The translations under genes were made by a program, and so were the position numbers. Of a stretch of 64,000 bases of DNA, positions 38,429-47,893 are shown in pieces. The notes below the pieces were generated by a model. The model saw only the letters and a program-made list of their open reading frames with translations. It was not told the DNA's origin and did no database searches. Positions within the stretch are counted from its first letter, which is position 1; every line of letters begins with the position of its first letter. Origin of the DNA: Lentinus brumalis (lineage: Eukaryota; Basidiomycota; Agaricomycetes; Polyporales; Polyporaceae); contig MARA01000006.1 in NCBI GenBank assembly GCA_001792895.1, forward strand, positions 1,922,001-1,986,000, read 5' to 3'.

Positions 38429-39641
38429 ACGTTGTCGCCGCCGCCTGCGGGGTACCCGGACACTGCCAGGACACTCTGATGCTTGTGTGCTCCCTCTCTA
38501 TGTCTGCGGTATTGCGTCCTAATGCTGTGTGCATCATACATATACCATGGCAGGCGGTGATGAACGTCGGCAGATCGCTGCTCTGCCGAGGTTGGTGTGC
38601 CCCTTGGCATCGAGCATCCCCGTCCGGTCTGCATACCTCCGAGCGTAGCATCCTGTACACCACGGGCTGTCCAGCACCGCCCCTCCGCATGACCGTCCTC
38701 ATCACCCCGGACCCCGCTGTCGGCAGTCGACCGATGACATATGTAGATATGGATATGCTCGTATTTCGGTGTTATTTTGGACCACCATTGCTTACCACTA
38801 GGGGACTGCTGTGGTACGCACACACATACACACGCTCGCTACTTACTCGTAACTTATCCGGAACGTCACGCGGATCGCTATCGTCCTCTACATCCTCGTC
38901 GTATAATCTTGGAGACTCTCTGGACTACCCTTCGTTCCGTGCTTGTACTATACTTGTATCTTTGATTTTGACGGATAGCGGCCTGTCGGCTTGTAATGGC
39001 GGAAGAGCTGCTGATTGACATCATGTCCGTTGTCGAAGGAGCGAGGCAGACCTCGTACTCCGTCTTCAGAATTCGATGATGGTCTCGGGTGTCGCTAAGT
39101 CGAGCTCGGGCGTCGAAGTCGAAGACAAGAGAGGCAGTGTATAATTCGCAGATGGAGATGTATGTAGTTTGGCGCGCGAGTAAGAGAGGGATCAGCGACG
39201 GAACGTCGCGAGTTCGATGAGTAGAAGCTGGGGGAAAGAAGTGGGGGACGAGAGACCGAAGACGAGAACCCGGGCGACGCAAGCATAACCCAGGGGAGGA
39301 AGCTGTCCCGAAAAAGAAGTCTAAGCGCTCTTGACAGCTTCTGTCAAAGCTGTCAAGAGACGTCCCTACCAGGCACTATCGCGTAGGGCCGAATCTCCGG
39401 ATTCTTATCGTAAATGTAAGCTACGTGTGTCGTACGGAGTACTACCACACCGTTTTTTCTCCCTCCTCGGATACAGAACACCTCCAGTCGACTGATCGAA
39501 ATCGAGCACGTATGTAGGTGCGTTTGTCAGCGCAGAGGTGCGTGTGCATTGCGCCTTACGCCTTCTGACTCAGCTCACCGGCCGTATATCAGCAAGCCGC
39601 GAGTCAGGCATCCACTCCCAACATCTACTCCCAGTACCAAC
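38429..39641. other. Intergenic with a strong hairpin
   Basis: About 1.2 kb downstream of the membrane protein and upstream of the intact isochorismatase gene. A perfect 13-bp stem hairpin is at 39328-39359. No gene is supported. Confidence 0.35.
39328..39359. repeat. Perfect 13-bp inverted repeat, 6-nt loop
   Basis: CTCTTGACAGCTT at 39328-39340 pairs with AAGCTGTCAAGAG at 39347-39359. Position and symmetry suggest a hairpin or a dimeric protein-binding site; role unknown. Confidence 0.6.
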
Positions 39642-40256
39642 ATGCCAACCTTCCCTTATCCAGCGCTGCTCCTCATCGACTGCCAGGAAGGCTTCAAGCA
39701 TCCTACGCATTGGGGCCTCACGCGCTCCAACCCCGCCTTCGAGCGCAACCTCGCGCGCCTCGTCGCCCTTTTCCGCGCCCAGAACCTCCCCATATTCCAC
39801 GTCGCACACCACTCGCTCGCGCCTGGCTCTCCGCTGAACCCGGAATACGAGAATGGCGCGGGGGTCGCGTTCATCCCGGAGGCCACCCCGCATCCGGCCC
39901 GGGACGAGCCGGTGTTCACGAAGAACGTGAACTCGTCGTTCATCGGGACGACGCTCGAGGACGCGATACGCGCGCGGGGCGTGCGGACGCTGTTCGTCGC
40001 AGGGCTCGAGACGGACCGGTGTGTGTCGACGACGGTGCGCATGGGCGCGAACTTGCATGTTGTCGGCGCTCGCGAGGGAGGTGGTGGCGGAACGATATGG
40101 CTCGTGCAGGATGCAACGGCGAACTTCGAGAGAGGGAAGTGGGACGCGGAGACGGTGCATGCGGTGAACGTTGCGAGCTTGGAGGGCGAGTTTGCGGAAG
40201 TCGCGAGCACGGACGAGGTCGTCGAGTGGTTGTCTGCTGGAGTGCGCAGCGACTGA
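39642..40256 (+). CDS. Isochorismatase-family (cysteine) hydrolase, intact copy
   Basis: Single-exon hydrolase of 204 residues, probably cytosolic. ATG 39642 gives MPTFPYPALLLIDCQEGF, which aligns with the family start; the earlier in-frame ATG (39549) adds an unlikely leader. The catalytic triad is visible: Asp in LLIDCQ, Lys in VFTKNVNSSF, Cys in GLETDRCVSTTVRMGANL. Family blocks FERNLARLVALFRAQN and IFHVAHHS, and the C-terminal TVHAVNVASL, are present. Substrate unknown (isochorismate, nicotinamide or carbamoyl types share these motifs). Two broken copies lie at 33970-34770 and 44340-44610. Confidence 0.88.
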   Translation: MPTFPYPALLLIDCQEGFKHPTHWGLTRSNPAFERNLARLVALFRAQNLPIFHVAHHSLAPGSPLNPEYENGAGVAFIPEATPHPARDEPVFTKNVNSSFIGTTLEDAIRARGVRTLFVAGLETDRCVSTTVRMGANLHVVGAREGGGGGTIWLVQDATANFERGKWDAETVHAVNVASLEGEFAEVASTDEVVEWLSAGVRSD

Positions 40257-40563
40257 AGGCAAGTCTTCGAGAACGTCTGGACATGTTGCAGGATCGCTGA
40301 CCTGCCAGTAGGATGTATAGGCAGCGAACAAAGGAAGGATTGGGCCAGGAGAGTACGGCTCAGATTCGTGCGGGCTTGGTGTACGTATGCCCAACACGAC
40401 CGTGTATACTGAATACGTTTCGCACCATCTCCGGTCATTTCCCAGCTTGCAGCTGGACCGGGCCTGTTGCGTTCGGTCCCCGTAGTTCTTCAAAAAAGTA
40501 GCCAGCAGCTGGAGGGCTACTCTTGGTCCGGGTCGCTTGTGGTGAATACCTCGTTCAGCTCTT

Positions 40564-40834
40564 ACAATCGGCGGACCTTGTCCGAGACACGATGATGTAG
40601 GGCACGATGGTCCTGTGCGTGGCGAGAGCCGCAGGGTTTGCAGAGTAGTCAGGCTTCGACCCCACGCCCGGCGGCGAGTCGCTGCCCGAAGAAGGCCTCT
40701 TCGGAGTCTCTCTCATGTCAGACACCCGTAATCTGAGAGAGCAGCAGCCTGGGGAGATATGTTGGTGCTTAACAGGTGAGGGGGAGCTTGACCAGGTTGG
40801 AGTCGAAAGCAGCTCTGTGTCGCTCTGCATGGCG
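40564..40834 (-). CDS. Small duplicated gene, copy 2
   Basis: Inverted-duplicate partner of 31952-32224. The start MQSD is conserved, but a small indel changes the next residues. The C-terminal part MRETPKRPSSGSDSPPGVGS, KPDYSANPAALATHR, TIVPYIIVSRTRSADCKS is conserved in frame. Start and splice are uncertain in this copy. Function unknown. Confidence 0.35.
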
Positions 40835-41223
40835 TGGATATATGTTTGTGTCACTGATTGCGCAGGAGGGGTAGGTAAAGTCAGGTGCCGTATGATGCGT
40901 GACTGACTCGCAGGAAGTTGAATTGCTCGGAGAGGCCTTGAACTCCAGCTGCGTTCAGAAACCAAGAAGCAGGAAGAGGTCAAGCCGTATGTAGACGTAC
41001 ATATATATGCCGGTCCGGTCCCTCCGGATGATTGCAAGCGCTGCTGGCGTCTACGCGACTTCAGCCTGGCTTGCCTTCGACCACGATGCTCCCTCTCCTC
41101 AGCAGCGGCCGAAACAACGCGAATGTTGTGATGACACATGGCTTACAATGCTCGATGATTTTTGAACACTCAGTCGCTTTCAACACGCAACACTGGCGCG
41201 CATTCAAGTCCTGCAACCACCCC

Positions 41224-41237
41224 GGACTCGGATTCAG
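41224..41237 (+). promoter_or_regulatory. Shared palindromic promoter element, variant copy
   Basis: GGACTCGGATTCAG, one mismatch to the copies at 31573-31586 and 42832-42845. It lies 163 bp upstream of ATG 41387. A TATAAAAG box is at 41312-41319. Confidence 0.5.
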
Positions 41238-41386
41238 CTGGTACCAAAGTCCGACGCTTTGACTTGGGCCGCCCCACGCTTTGTCTCTGGTCTCTTTGGC
41301 ACATAAATTGTATAAAAGTGTTGAACTAACCGTGCTCCCCATAACCTCTCACACCCCACAGCCGACCCACCTTCGCCCACCCCATC

Positions 41387-42523
41387 ATGTCTTCTCTGCA
41401 TCACAACGATGACGACTCTGAGTACTCCTCAATGTCCTCGTACTTGGCTCTTGACTACTGGGATGATACTGAGCTCCCGAGCGGTTACTCGGCCTCTCAC
41501 ACGGCCCCTGCGCCGCTGGCTCCTACCTTTGCACCTCACCACCTTGCTGAGCCCACGAAGACCCAGACCCCTCCGCCGGTATCCAACGCACACTCGGGCG
41601 GCTTGCAAGAGCCGATTGCGACAGTACTTGAGGGGTACTCCCTCGACTCTCAAGACCCTAGTCCCGGTGGCGTTCACGCTGCGTTCGGCGGCCCGTCCAA
41701 AAATCGTGTGAGCGCAAGTCCATGGACGACACCGTATGGCTCCGCTGGGGAGCATGGGCAGGCATTCGTGGTACCCGGCGAATATCTACTCAGAACCACG
41801 CACGCCGCTCCCAGCGGTACCGGTGGCTCTCTGCCAGCTGCGAGCGGGATCAGTATGGTCGCGAGCTCGAGTGCATACAACTTCCCATCGCCGTTCGATC
41901 CTACTGTAGAACCGTCCCTCACTCAGTACGCGCGGACATATCACAGCCTTTTAACGTTTGCTGCCATGACTACACCTGCGAGTCCCGGACAACGTACACT
42001 GGACGAGCGGATGCGTATTCAAGAAGAATACCTGAAGGCCATCAATGATACCGGCAGCAACACCTCTGCGTCCGAGGAGCTGGCTGAGGCCGGTCGTCAT
42101 ATAAGACCCCACGGGTACGCTCTCACGTAACCACCTATCCTCCTTGCAGCTTGCTTAACGGCGCACTTCGTTCTCTAGGCTTCCTCCCAACAAATCGCAC
42201 AAGGGTCATCACCACAACGCTCGCCTCACTGATCCGCTCAACGCTCGCCAGAAATGCTTAAAATCAACCCAGCTAACAGGAGCGCAATCGACAAATACTT
42301 GGACACGCACGGGCCATGGATGCCCCCCGCATCAGAGCGTGCCCTGCTCGCTTGGGAGCTCGGCGTTTGCAGAAAGGACTTATATAACTGGTGAGCTTCT
42401 GCGACAGCATTTTGTGTACGAGAGTATTGAGGCTGACTTGGAGACAGGTTCGTAATCAATCTTCTCAAGAGGCGCAAGAGAGCAGAGGAAGAGGAGGCTG
42501 CCGGTACTGTGCAATCCCAGTAG
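41387..42523 (+). pseudogene. Double-homeodomain family, degenerate member 3
   Basis: Exon 1 (41387-42114) carries the family N-terminus (MSSLHHNDDDSEYSSMSSYL, GQAFVVPGEYLLRTTHAA) and the start of homeodomain-like 1 (RIQEEYLKAINDTGSNTSAS). The donor is at the family position (phase 2), but the split codon reads GG|G, so the invariant Trp is Gly. Exon 2 (42179-42390) encodes AIDKYLDTHGPWMPPASERA, LLAWELGVCRKDLYNW, in a frame that does not follow from exon 1 and has an upstream TGA. Exon 3 gives W-F-VINLLKRRKRAEEEEAAG with a stop at 42521-42523. Homeodomain 2 is therefore well preserved while the first is decaying. A shorter protein from an internal ATG (about 42254) is possible. Confidence 0.7.
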
Positions 42524-43003
42524 CCGCTACGGGAGGGTATCAATACACACTTCTCGTAGCGTGTAGCTCATGACGTCGAATGTATGTTCACCAATGTATC
42601 CTTAACACTCCGAGTCCATGCCTGCGCGAGCGGAGAGAAGAGCTAACGGGATGTTCGGACCGCTCCCTCCGGACCATCACCGCTGGCGTCTACGCAACTG
42701 CTTGCCTCCCTCCCTCTCCCATGAGCGGTCGAAACGGCGCGCAGTGATGCATCAATACTTTGCCCACAATGTAGACGAAACGTGGAGGTTTAGTCACTTT
42801 GAACGCGAACCATTACCGCACATTGTTCACTGGACTCGGAGTCAGCAGAACTAAGCTTGGCCTTGAACAATGCACAAAAGCACTTCCGAGTCAGCGCTCA
42901 GTACCACGCCCTATGGCTTGTATAAAAGGTGAGGCAATGAACTGATCTGCAGTACCTATACCTCTCACACCTCACCGCCGACCCATCTTCCGCTCAGTGA
43001 ACC
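42524..43003. promoter_or_regulatory. Promoter of member 4, duplicated from member 3
   Basis: It shares with 41020-41386 the CCCTCCGGA...GCTGGCGTCTACGC block (about 42665-42700), the palindrome at 42832-42845, TATAAAAG at 42921-42928 and a CTCTCACACC...GCCGACCCA leader. Confidence 0.55.
42832..42845 (+). promoter_or_regulatory. Shared palindromic promoter element, copy 3
   Basis: GGACTCGGAGTCAG, identical to the reverse complement of 31573-31586. Its first base is 172 bp upstream of ATG 43004. Confidence 0.5.
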
Positions 43004-44000
43004 ATGTCCGCTCCGTATCCCAACCACAATAACCACATCAACCACGGAACGCCTACGGACTCGAGTCCGAGGGGTCAACCAGCCTCCACCACCGCCCATG
43101 CGCCCGCCACTTCTTCTTTGGCCCCGCATGAGGTGTTGGAGCTCGCGAGCATCGACACCCGAGCGCCGTCCGGGCCCGTTACTGACGTGCACTCGCGCGA
43201 AGCGCATGGGCAGGCCTTCGTGACACCGGGCTAATATCTACACAACAACACGCACGCGGCATGGAGTGGTCCCGGCAACGCTGCGGGTGGCTCTCAGCAA
43301 CCACAAGCTGCCAACGGAGCCCGTATGGATACACGCGCATACGCCCCTCCGCCGCTCGCGGCCCCCAACCGAAACGTACGGATAAATCAGGGCCCCTCCA
43401 CTCGCGGTGCGGTAACTACACTCCCGCCCGGCCATGATACTGCTCCTGCGAGAGCCAGTACCGTTCCGCGTCCTCCGCTCTATGAGCACGAAGCATACCT
43501 CAAGCACTTCTACGATACGCGGAGGAACACACCAACATATGACGAGCTGCTTCAGCTCGCCAAGAAACTCGGGGACAGTATGTACAACATCGACGCCTGG
43601 TATGCCTCTCCCGTAACCACCTATCCTCTCATGTGTTGACTACCTGCGCTGTGTTCTCTAGGTTCACCGATCAGCGGTTTAGGCAGAGTGAGGCTGAAGA
43701 GCCCGTCGGCAATCACAAGAGATTTAGCCCAGATGCCATTAAGAGGCTCGAGGGATACTTGGACAAGCACGGGCCCTGGACACCCGCCGCGGAGGAGTGT
43801 CATCGGCTCGCTCAAGAGCTTGGCATTGGCTCCAAATTCATTTACGATTGGTGAGCTCTTCGGCATCTCGTCGATGAGAGTATTGTAGCTTATCTGGAGA
43901 CAGGCTCGCAAGGCATAGTACCAAAAGACGCAAGGCAGCTCGGGAACAGGCGGTCTCGAATGCTACTCCTAGTAGTGTCCGCCCCCAGCATCCAAGTTGA
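43004..44000 (+). pseudogene. Double-homeodomain family, member 4, with one in-frame stop
   Basis: Exons 43004-43599, 43662-43850 and 43904-44000 total exactly 294 codons. The only lesion is TAA at 43232-43234 (codon 77), where members 2 and 3 have Glu in PGEYLL. Homeodomain-like 1 is EHEAYLKHFYDTRRNTPTYD, ELLQLAKKLGDSMYNIDAW-F-TDQRFRQSE. Homeodomain 2 is FSPDAIKRLEGYLDKHGPW, EECHRLAQELGIGSKFIYDW-L-ARHSTKRRKAARE; the usual Phe after Trp is Leu. Both Trp codons are split by phase-2 introns. A basic KRRKAAR stretch could be a nuclear signal. An ORF from an internal ATG at 43325 would still encode both domains, so a truncated product is possible. Confidence 0.72.
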
Positions 44001-44339
44001 TACGCCGCCGCCTCCTTCTCCAGTAACAGGCAGGCGCATTCGCGCATGCTCTGGCCGGAGAGTTACCTCTACTCGTGCTCGCGGGTGTCATAGATAGCGG
44101 AAATGTGGGTTAATGACGTCGTCCAATAGATGTTCACCATCCCGCTCAAGTTGGTGTGAGCGGCCAGAAGCGACTGAGATTGAACGGGTCTAACCGTTCA
44201 GGATTATGGTAGGTCGTCAAGGGGCACGATCATTTGCACGCGTTCCTTTCGATTATTAGCATAGCATGCTTAGTGATATAAAACCTCGCAGCCGACCCGG
44301 AACAAGCACAATGTGTGTGGAGGGAGGACGTCTAAAATC

Positions 44340-44610
44340 AGCGTTCTCTGAGACGACGCACGAGGACGCGACTCGCGAGCGCGGAGTCCGCACGCTGTTC
44401 GTCACTTAATGGAGACGGACTACAATAGCAACGCGATACGATGGGGACCTGGGGAAGCCCGAGGAGAGGACTTTCATCGTGAAGGATGTCCGACGCGGTG
44501 GCGAAACGAGAACGGGGTACATGCTTATGCGGAGATGTGAGCGTTCCTAGCTTGGAGGACGACTCAGAGCGTGCGCAAGTTGCGAATAAGGCGGTTGACA
44601 TAATCGTCAT
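44340..44610 (+). pseudogene. Isochorismatase-family relic
   Basis: Decayed third copy: TTHEDATRERGVRTLFV, a stop, then METD, and fragments corresponding to ENGVHAYAE and SVPSLEDDSERAQVANKAVD of the intact gene. The catalytic Cys region is lost. The sequence just upstream (44276-44310) still resembles the homeodomain-gene leader (GATATAAAA...GCAGCCGACCC), so the relic may follow a recombined homeodomain promoter. Confidence 0.55.
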
Positions 44611-44713
44611 TGTATTCGTTCTAGAGTCAATGCGTCTATGCGATCCTAGAGTTGTACCTCCATGACGGAAGGGCACAATGTCCATACGATCATTACATGC
44701 ATACCCATCGCCT

Positions 44714-45745
44714 TTAGGCCGCTTTCGCTCGCGTCTTCTGTGTGAAGTAACGCCAGAAGAACTTCAGGGTCAAAGTTCTCGGAATCCAGAGCAAGAGTCG
44801 ATATAGCAGCGTCTTCCCGCCGAGCATCAGCTCTCGCGGGGGCTTCTTCTGCAAGCTCTTCCCCACCACCAGCCGTGCGTAATCCTCCGCGGGCATCGAA
44901 TCCGGGCCCTGGCTCATAAAGACCCGCGAGAGGATGTCGGAGAGATAGGCCCGGTAGAGCGAGTTCTCAGGGATGAAGCTGGCAGGACGGATTGCCACCT
45001 GGTTCGTCCCAATGTTCGAGCGAACGGCGCCCGTGGTGACGGTGAGGACGGAGATGTTGAGCGGGGTGCACTCCATGTAGAGCGTGTCCGAGAGCGAGTG
45101 CAGCGCCGCTTTCGTCGAGCCGTAGATGCCCGCCCATGGAGTTGGACTGCATGCGACATGAGTTCAGAGCGCAAGAGAATGTGAGCGGTTAGGAAGTGTA
45201 CATACATGTAGGCCCCAACAGAGCTTATCTGAACGATCGTCCCGCTCTTGTGCACGGCCATGTGCGGTATCACGGCCTTACACATGCGTATGACCGAGAA
45301 GACGTTCGCATCGTATGTCTTCTCAATCACGTCCATAGAGACGTCAATGACTGGACCTGTAGCGGAGATGAGCTCGAATCTCCCAGGAAGCCCGGTGATT
45401 CCGTACCAATGCAGAGGACCCCCGCATTATTCACCAATACGTCTATCCGGCCTTCCTTCGAAATGACGGTGTCCACCACATCGTTGATGTTCTTCTCATC
45501 GGTAACATCTAGGACCAGCTTCTCCACATTCGAGTGCCTCAAGCCGTGCATGGCCTCCATCCGACGTGCGGTAGCGTAGACTTTGCAGCCCCGCGAGGCA
45601 TATTCGGCACATCTGGTCGATTGCGCCGCCATGATCAGCATGATTAGCTCATGATCCCAGAATAAATCACTTACAGTGCAGAGCCGATACCACCGTCGGA
45701 GCAGCCAGTGACTAGGATAACTTTCGCGACCGAGTTCGTCGACAT
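44714..45745 (-). CDS. Short-chain dehydrogenase, Ayr1-like
   Basis: NAD(P)-dependent oxidoreductase resembling yeast 1-acyl-dihydroxyacetone-phosphate reductase. Start ATG 45745: MSTNSVAKVILVTGCSDGGI then GSAL, the Gly-rich cofactor loop. An intron joins to CAEYASRGCKVYATARRMEA. RIDVLVNNAGVLC has the NNAG motif. IVQISSVGAYM supplies the catalytic Ser and WAGIYGSTKAALHSLSDTLY the YxxxK pair. The C-terminus is hydrophobic/basic (LLYRLLLWIPRTLTLKFFWR, TQKTRAKAA), consistent with membrane or lipid-droplet attachment as in Ayr1. Stop at 44714-44716. Introns lie near 45645-45690, 45360-45420 and 45150-45205. No damage seen. Confidence 0.88.
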
Positions 45746-46956
45746 GGTCGTGGTGGACGTGGCAGCCTGAGCCTGGGAGTCCAAGCGCCGCCTGGGAATC
45801 GGCTTTTGTATCTGCGGCGTCCGTGTGTGTATCTGTTACGTCTTGCAGGCGTCGATCACCGCGCCCACATGGTGGTTATACATGTATGGCAAGTGTCTTG
45901 CCTGAGTGGTGCCCATTGATGTCGCGATCAAGTCGGCAGGCTGGCGCGGCGCACGCAGCCCATCGAGCGTCTCCCGTCATTTCAACTCGTGCCCTCACTA
46001 GTACTGCTCAGTACTTCTGTGCTCTTACCAACCAGTCACAACTGGTACAACATCCTGAGCCTCGGTTCTGGGCTGTGTCGGATGCGCTTTGAGCTTCTAG
46101 TCTTGCATGGCTCTGATGACACTTGTGATTCCGCGGACCTGGCAACTACAGCTACAAGTAATCCTGCTGTGGCGCCGCTTCAGGTGAATGGAGGACGTAT
46201 GACAGTGAGCTCGGTATCTCTTCCAGGGATTCGACCGAAGTTGTGCGTCGCGTATTGTCCGTCTGTCCGCAGGTACCGCGTCTCTCCGCAGTGGCAGATT
46301 GACCCGCGTAGTCCAGATGCCTGCAGGGAGTTCGCTCCACTGGGCCGTGTCTGCCGTTGGGAGGCATGCGGATTGTGGTCCAGAGGCAGATCCGGATACG
46401 GACTCGGGGCTACCGTGGCGTGTACCGCACGTTGCGGGTATGCTGTCTTGCTACTCCTCGTGATTATCCGTTCGGTTGGCCATTGTGTCGACCCGATTGT
46501 GGCTGAGATGGTTACTATGATGGCGCATGAAGGAAGCGTGCACGCTAGAGCTTCGGATGTGCGAAGGACTGAGTAGCTGGATGGGGGACAAAGTCCGTCC
46601 CACAAGAAATAGTGACGCACTTTGAACCACAGACGAAGCGTTGGTCGCACACTCTTCTTTTGGCGTTTTCCTCTGTCATTTGTAGTTCGTGGTCGAGCAA
46701 CCGGAAGCTTCTCCAAACGTGTGCGACTCGTGATCTCACGGTAGCTACACGAGCGTAAAGTAGAGCTCCGAGTAGCCTCGACTGGTCCCTGTACTGCTCT
46801 CAGAGTGAGTCGGTGAATCCTGTTCCTCTATGTGACTCAAGCTGAATTCTCCGATCTCACAACATATAACAGAGTTCTTAGGTGCTTAGTACAGAGAGGG
46901 GATGGCGAAGGAGGGGAGGGATGTCTACGACCACTGGTCGAATGAATGGAGACTGA
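45746..46956. other. Intergenic, no gene supported
   Basis: About 1.2 kb. The plus-strand ORF 45989-46576 has a hydrophobic stretch but no family features, and its opposite strand is equally open, so I do not call it. Confidence 0.35.
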
Positions 46957-47881
46957 CTACTGTACGTCTGAGCTCCCTTCTCCGTCACCCAGCGACGCCC
47001 TCCTTGCATAGCCGCCTTTACCGCGCCGTCGGTTTGCGAACCTGCCAAATACCCGGAAAAGTAGTGAGCCCTTCGGAACACCTATGGGCAGAAACCGTGA
47101 CATACCAATTGAAGATAATCTCAGAGGAGTCCACCCCGAGCTCACACGCGAGCCTATAGCGCTCCGCCGGGCCCGGAGAAGGGTTCTGCGCGAAGGCCGC
47201 CTCGAGCTTGTCCACCTGCCATTCGAGGAACCTGATGCGCTTCTTGTACTGTCTCTTCTGGTTCTCGTGCGAGCCAGAGGCATCTGCTTGTGCACCCGAG
47301 GCCTGATATGTATTGGGTTCGTTGGACCGTTTGCTCGCGAACCTGAGGTGGTTACAAAAGTTCAGAATCACCGAACAACACGGTGGCCACATCGTGAGAT
47401 GGGCGAGCCTGGCGTACCAATGGCGGATTTCCTCAACGAACATTCCGGTAGTATTGGAGAGTTCGAGGAACTGTTCGTAGCTGGGGTTCTTGTTCGTCCT
47501 GTAGTAATTCGTCAGATACTTCGCGTTCTCGGGGGAGACCTTGCGTTTTTTGGTCTTCGAAGAGCTCGAGCTGGTGGGTGGTGGGGTGGTTTCGGCAGGT
47601 CGTATCAGCGTGGGTATAACCGGAGGTGGTGGTGCAGGATGGATTTGCACGACCATAGGATTATGATAGCTGGGGGCTGAGGGCGGAGGCAAGTAATTGT
47701 TGTAGCCGGGCGCAGGGTACGAAGAGAGGGTCGGTTGGTGAGCTTCGGTTTGCCCGCTCGAGTGGGCCACCATGACACTCGGAGCACTCATCGCGAAGAT
47801 GTTGTGGCTCGTCGCGCTAGATATTGGAGGAGGAGGAGGAGGGGCCCCAGCGGCCGAGGGAGCTCGCGAGTGTGAAGACAT
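46957..47881 (-). CDS. Double-homeodomain protein, member 5, intact
   Basis: Putative nuclear transcription factor of 261 residues. Exons 47881-47418, 47342-47106 and 47041-46957 total 262 codons. ATG 47881 (MSSHSRAPSAAG) matches the family start better than the upstream ATG at 47893. A Pro-rich N-terminus leads to a basic KTKKRKVSPENAKYLTNYYR and homeodomain-like 1 ending MFVEEIRHW-F-ASKRSNE (Trp155). Homeodomain 2 is KRQYKKRIRFLEWQVDKLEA, ERYRLACELGVDSSEIIFNW-F-ANRRRGK (Trp234), with the classic WFxNRR recognition helix. Both Trp codons are split by phase-2 introns. It lacks the Zn2Cys6 cluster. This is the best evidence that the family is functional. Confidence 0.82.
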
Positions 47882-47893
47882 AACCACCAGCAC

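Noticed and set aside
45989..46576. 195-residue plus-strand ORF
   Set aside because: No domain, no homolog signal within the window, and the opposite strand is equally open.
31109..47881. Interpretation of the homeodomain cluster as the canonical A mating-type locus
   Set aside because: No mitochondrial intermediate peptidase or beta-flanking gene is present, and the proteins have two homeodomain modules rather than the single HD1 or HD2 type. Not excluded as a paralogous locus.
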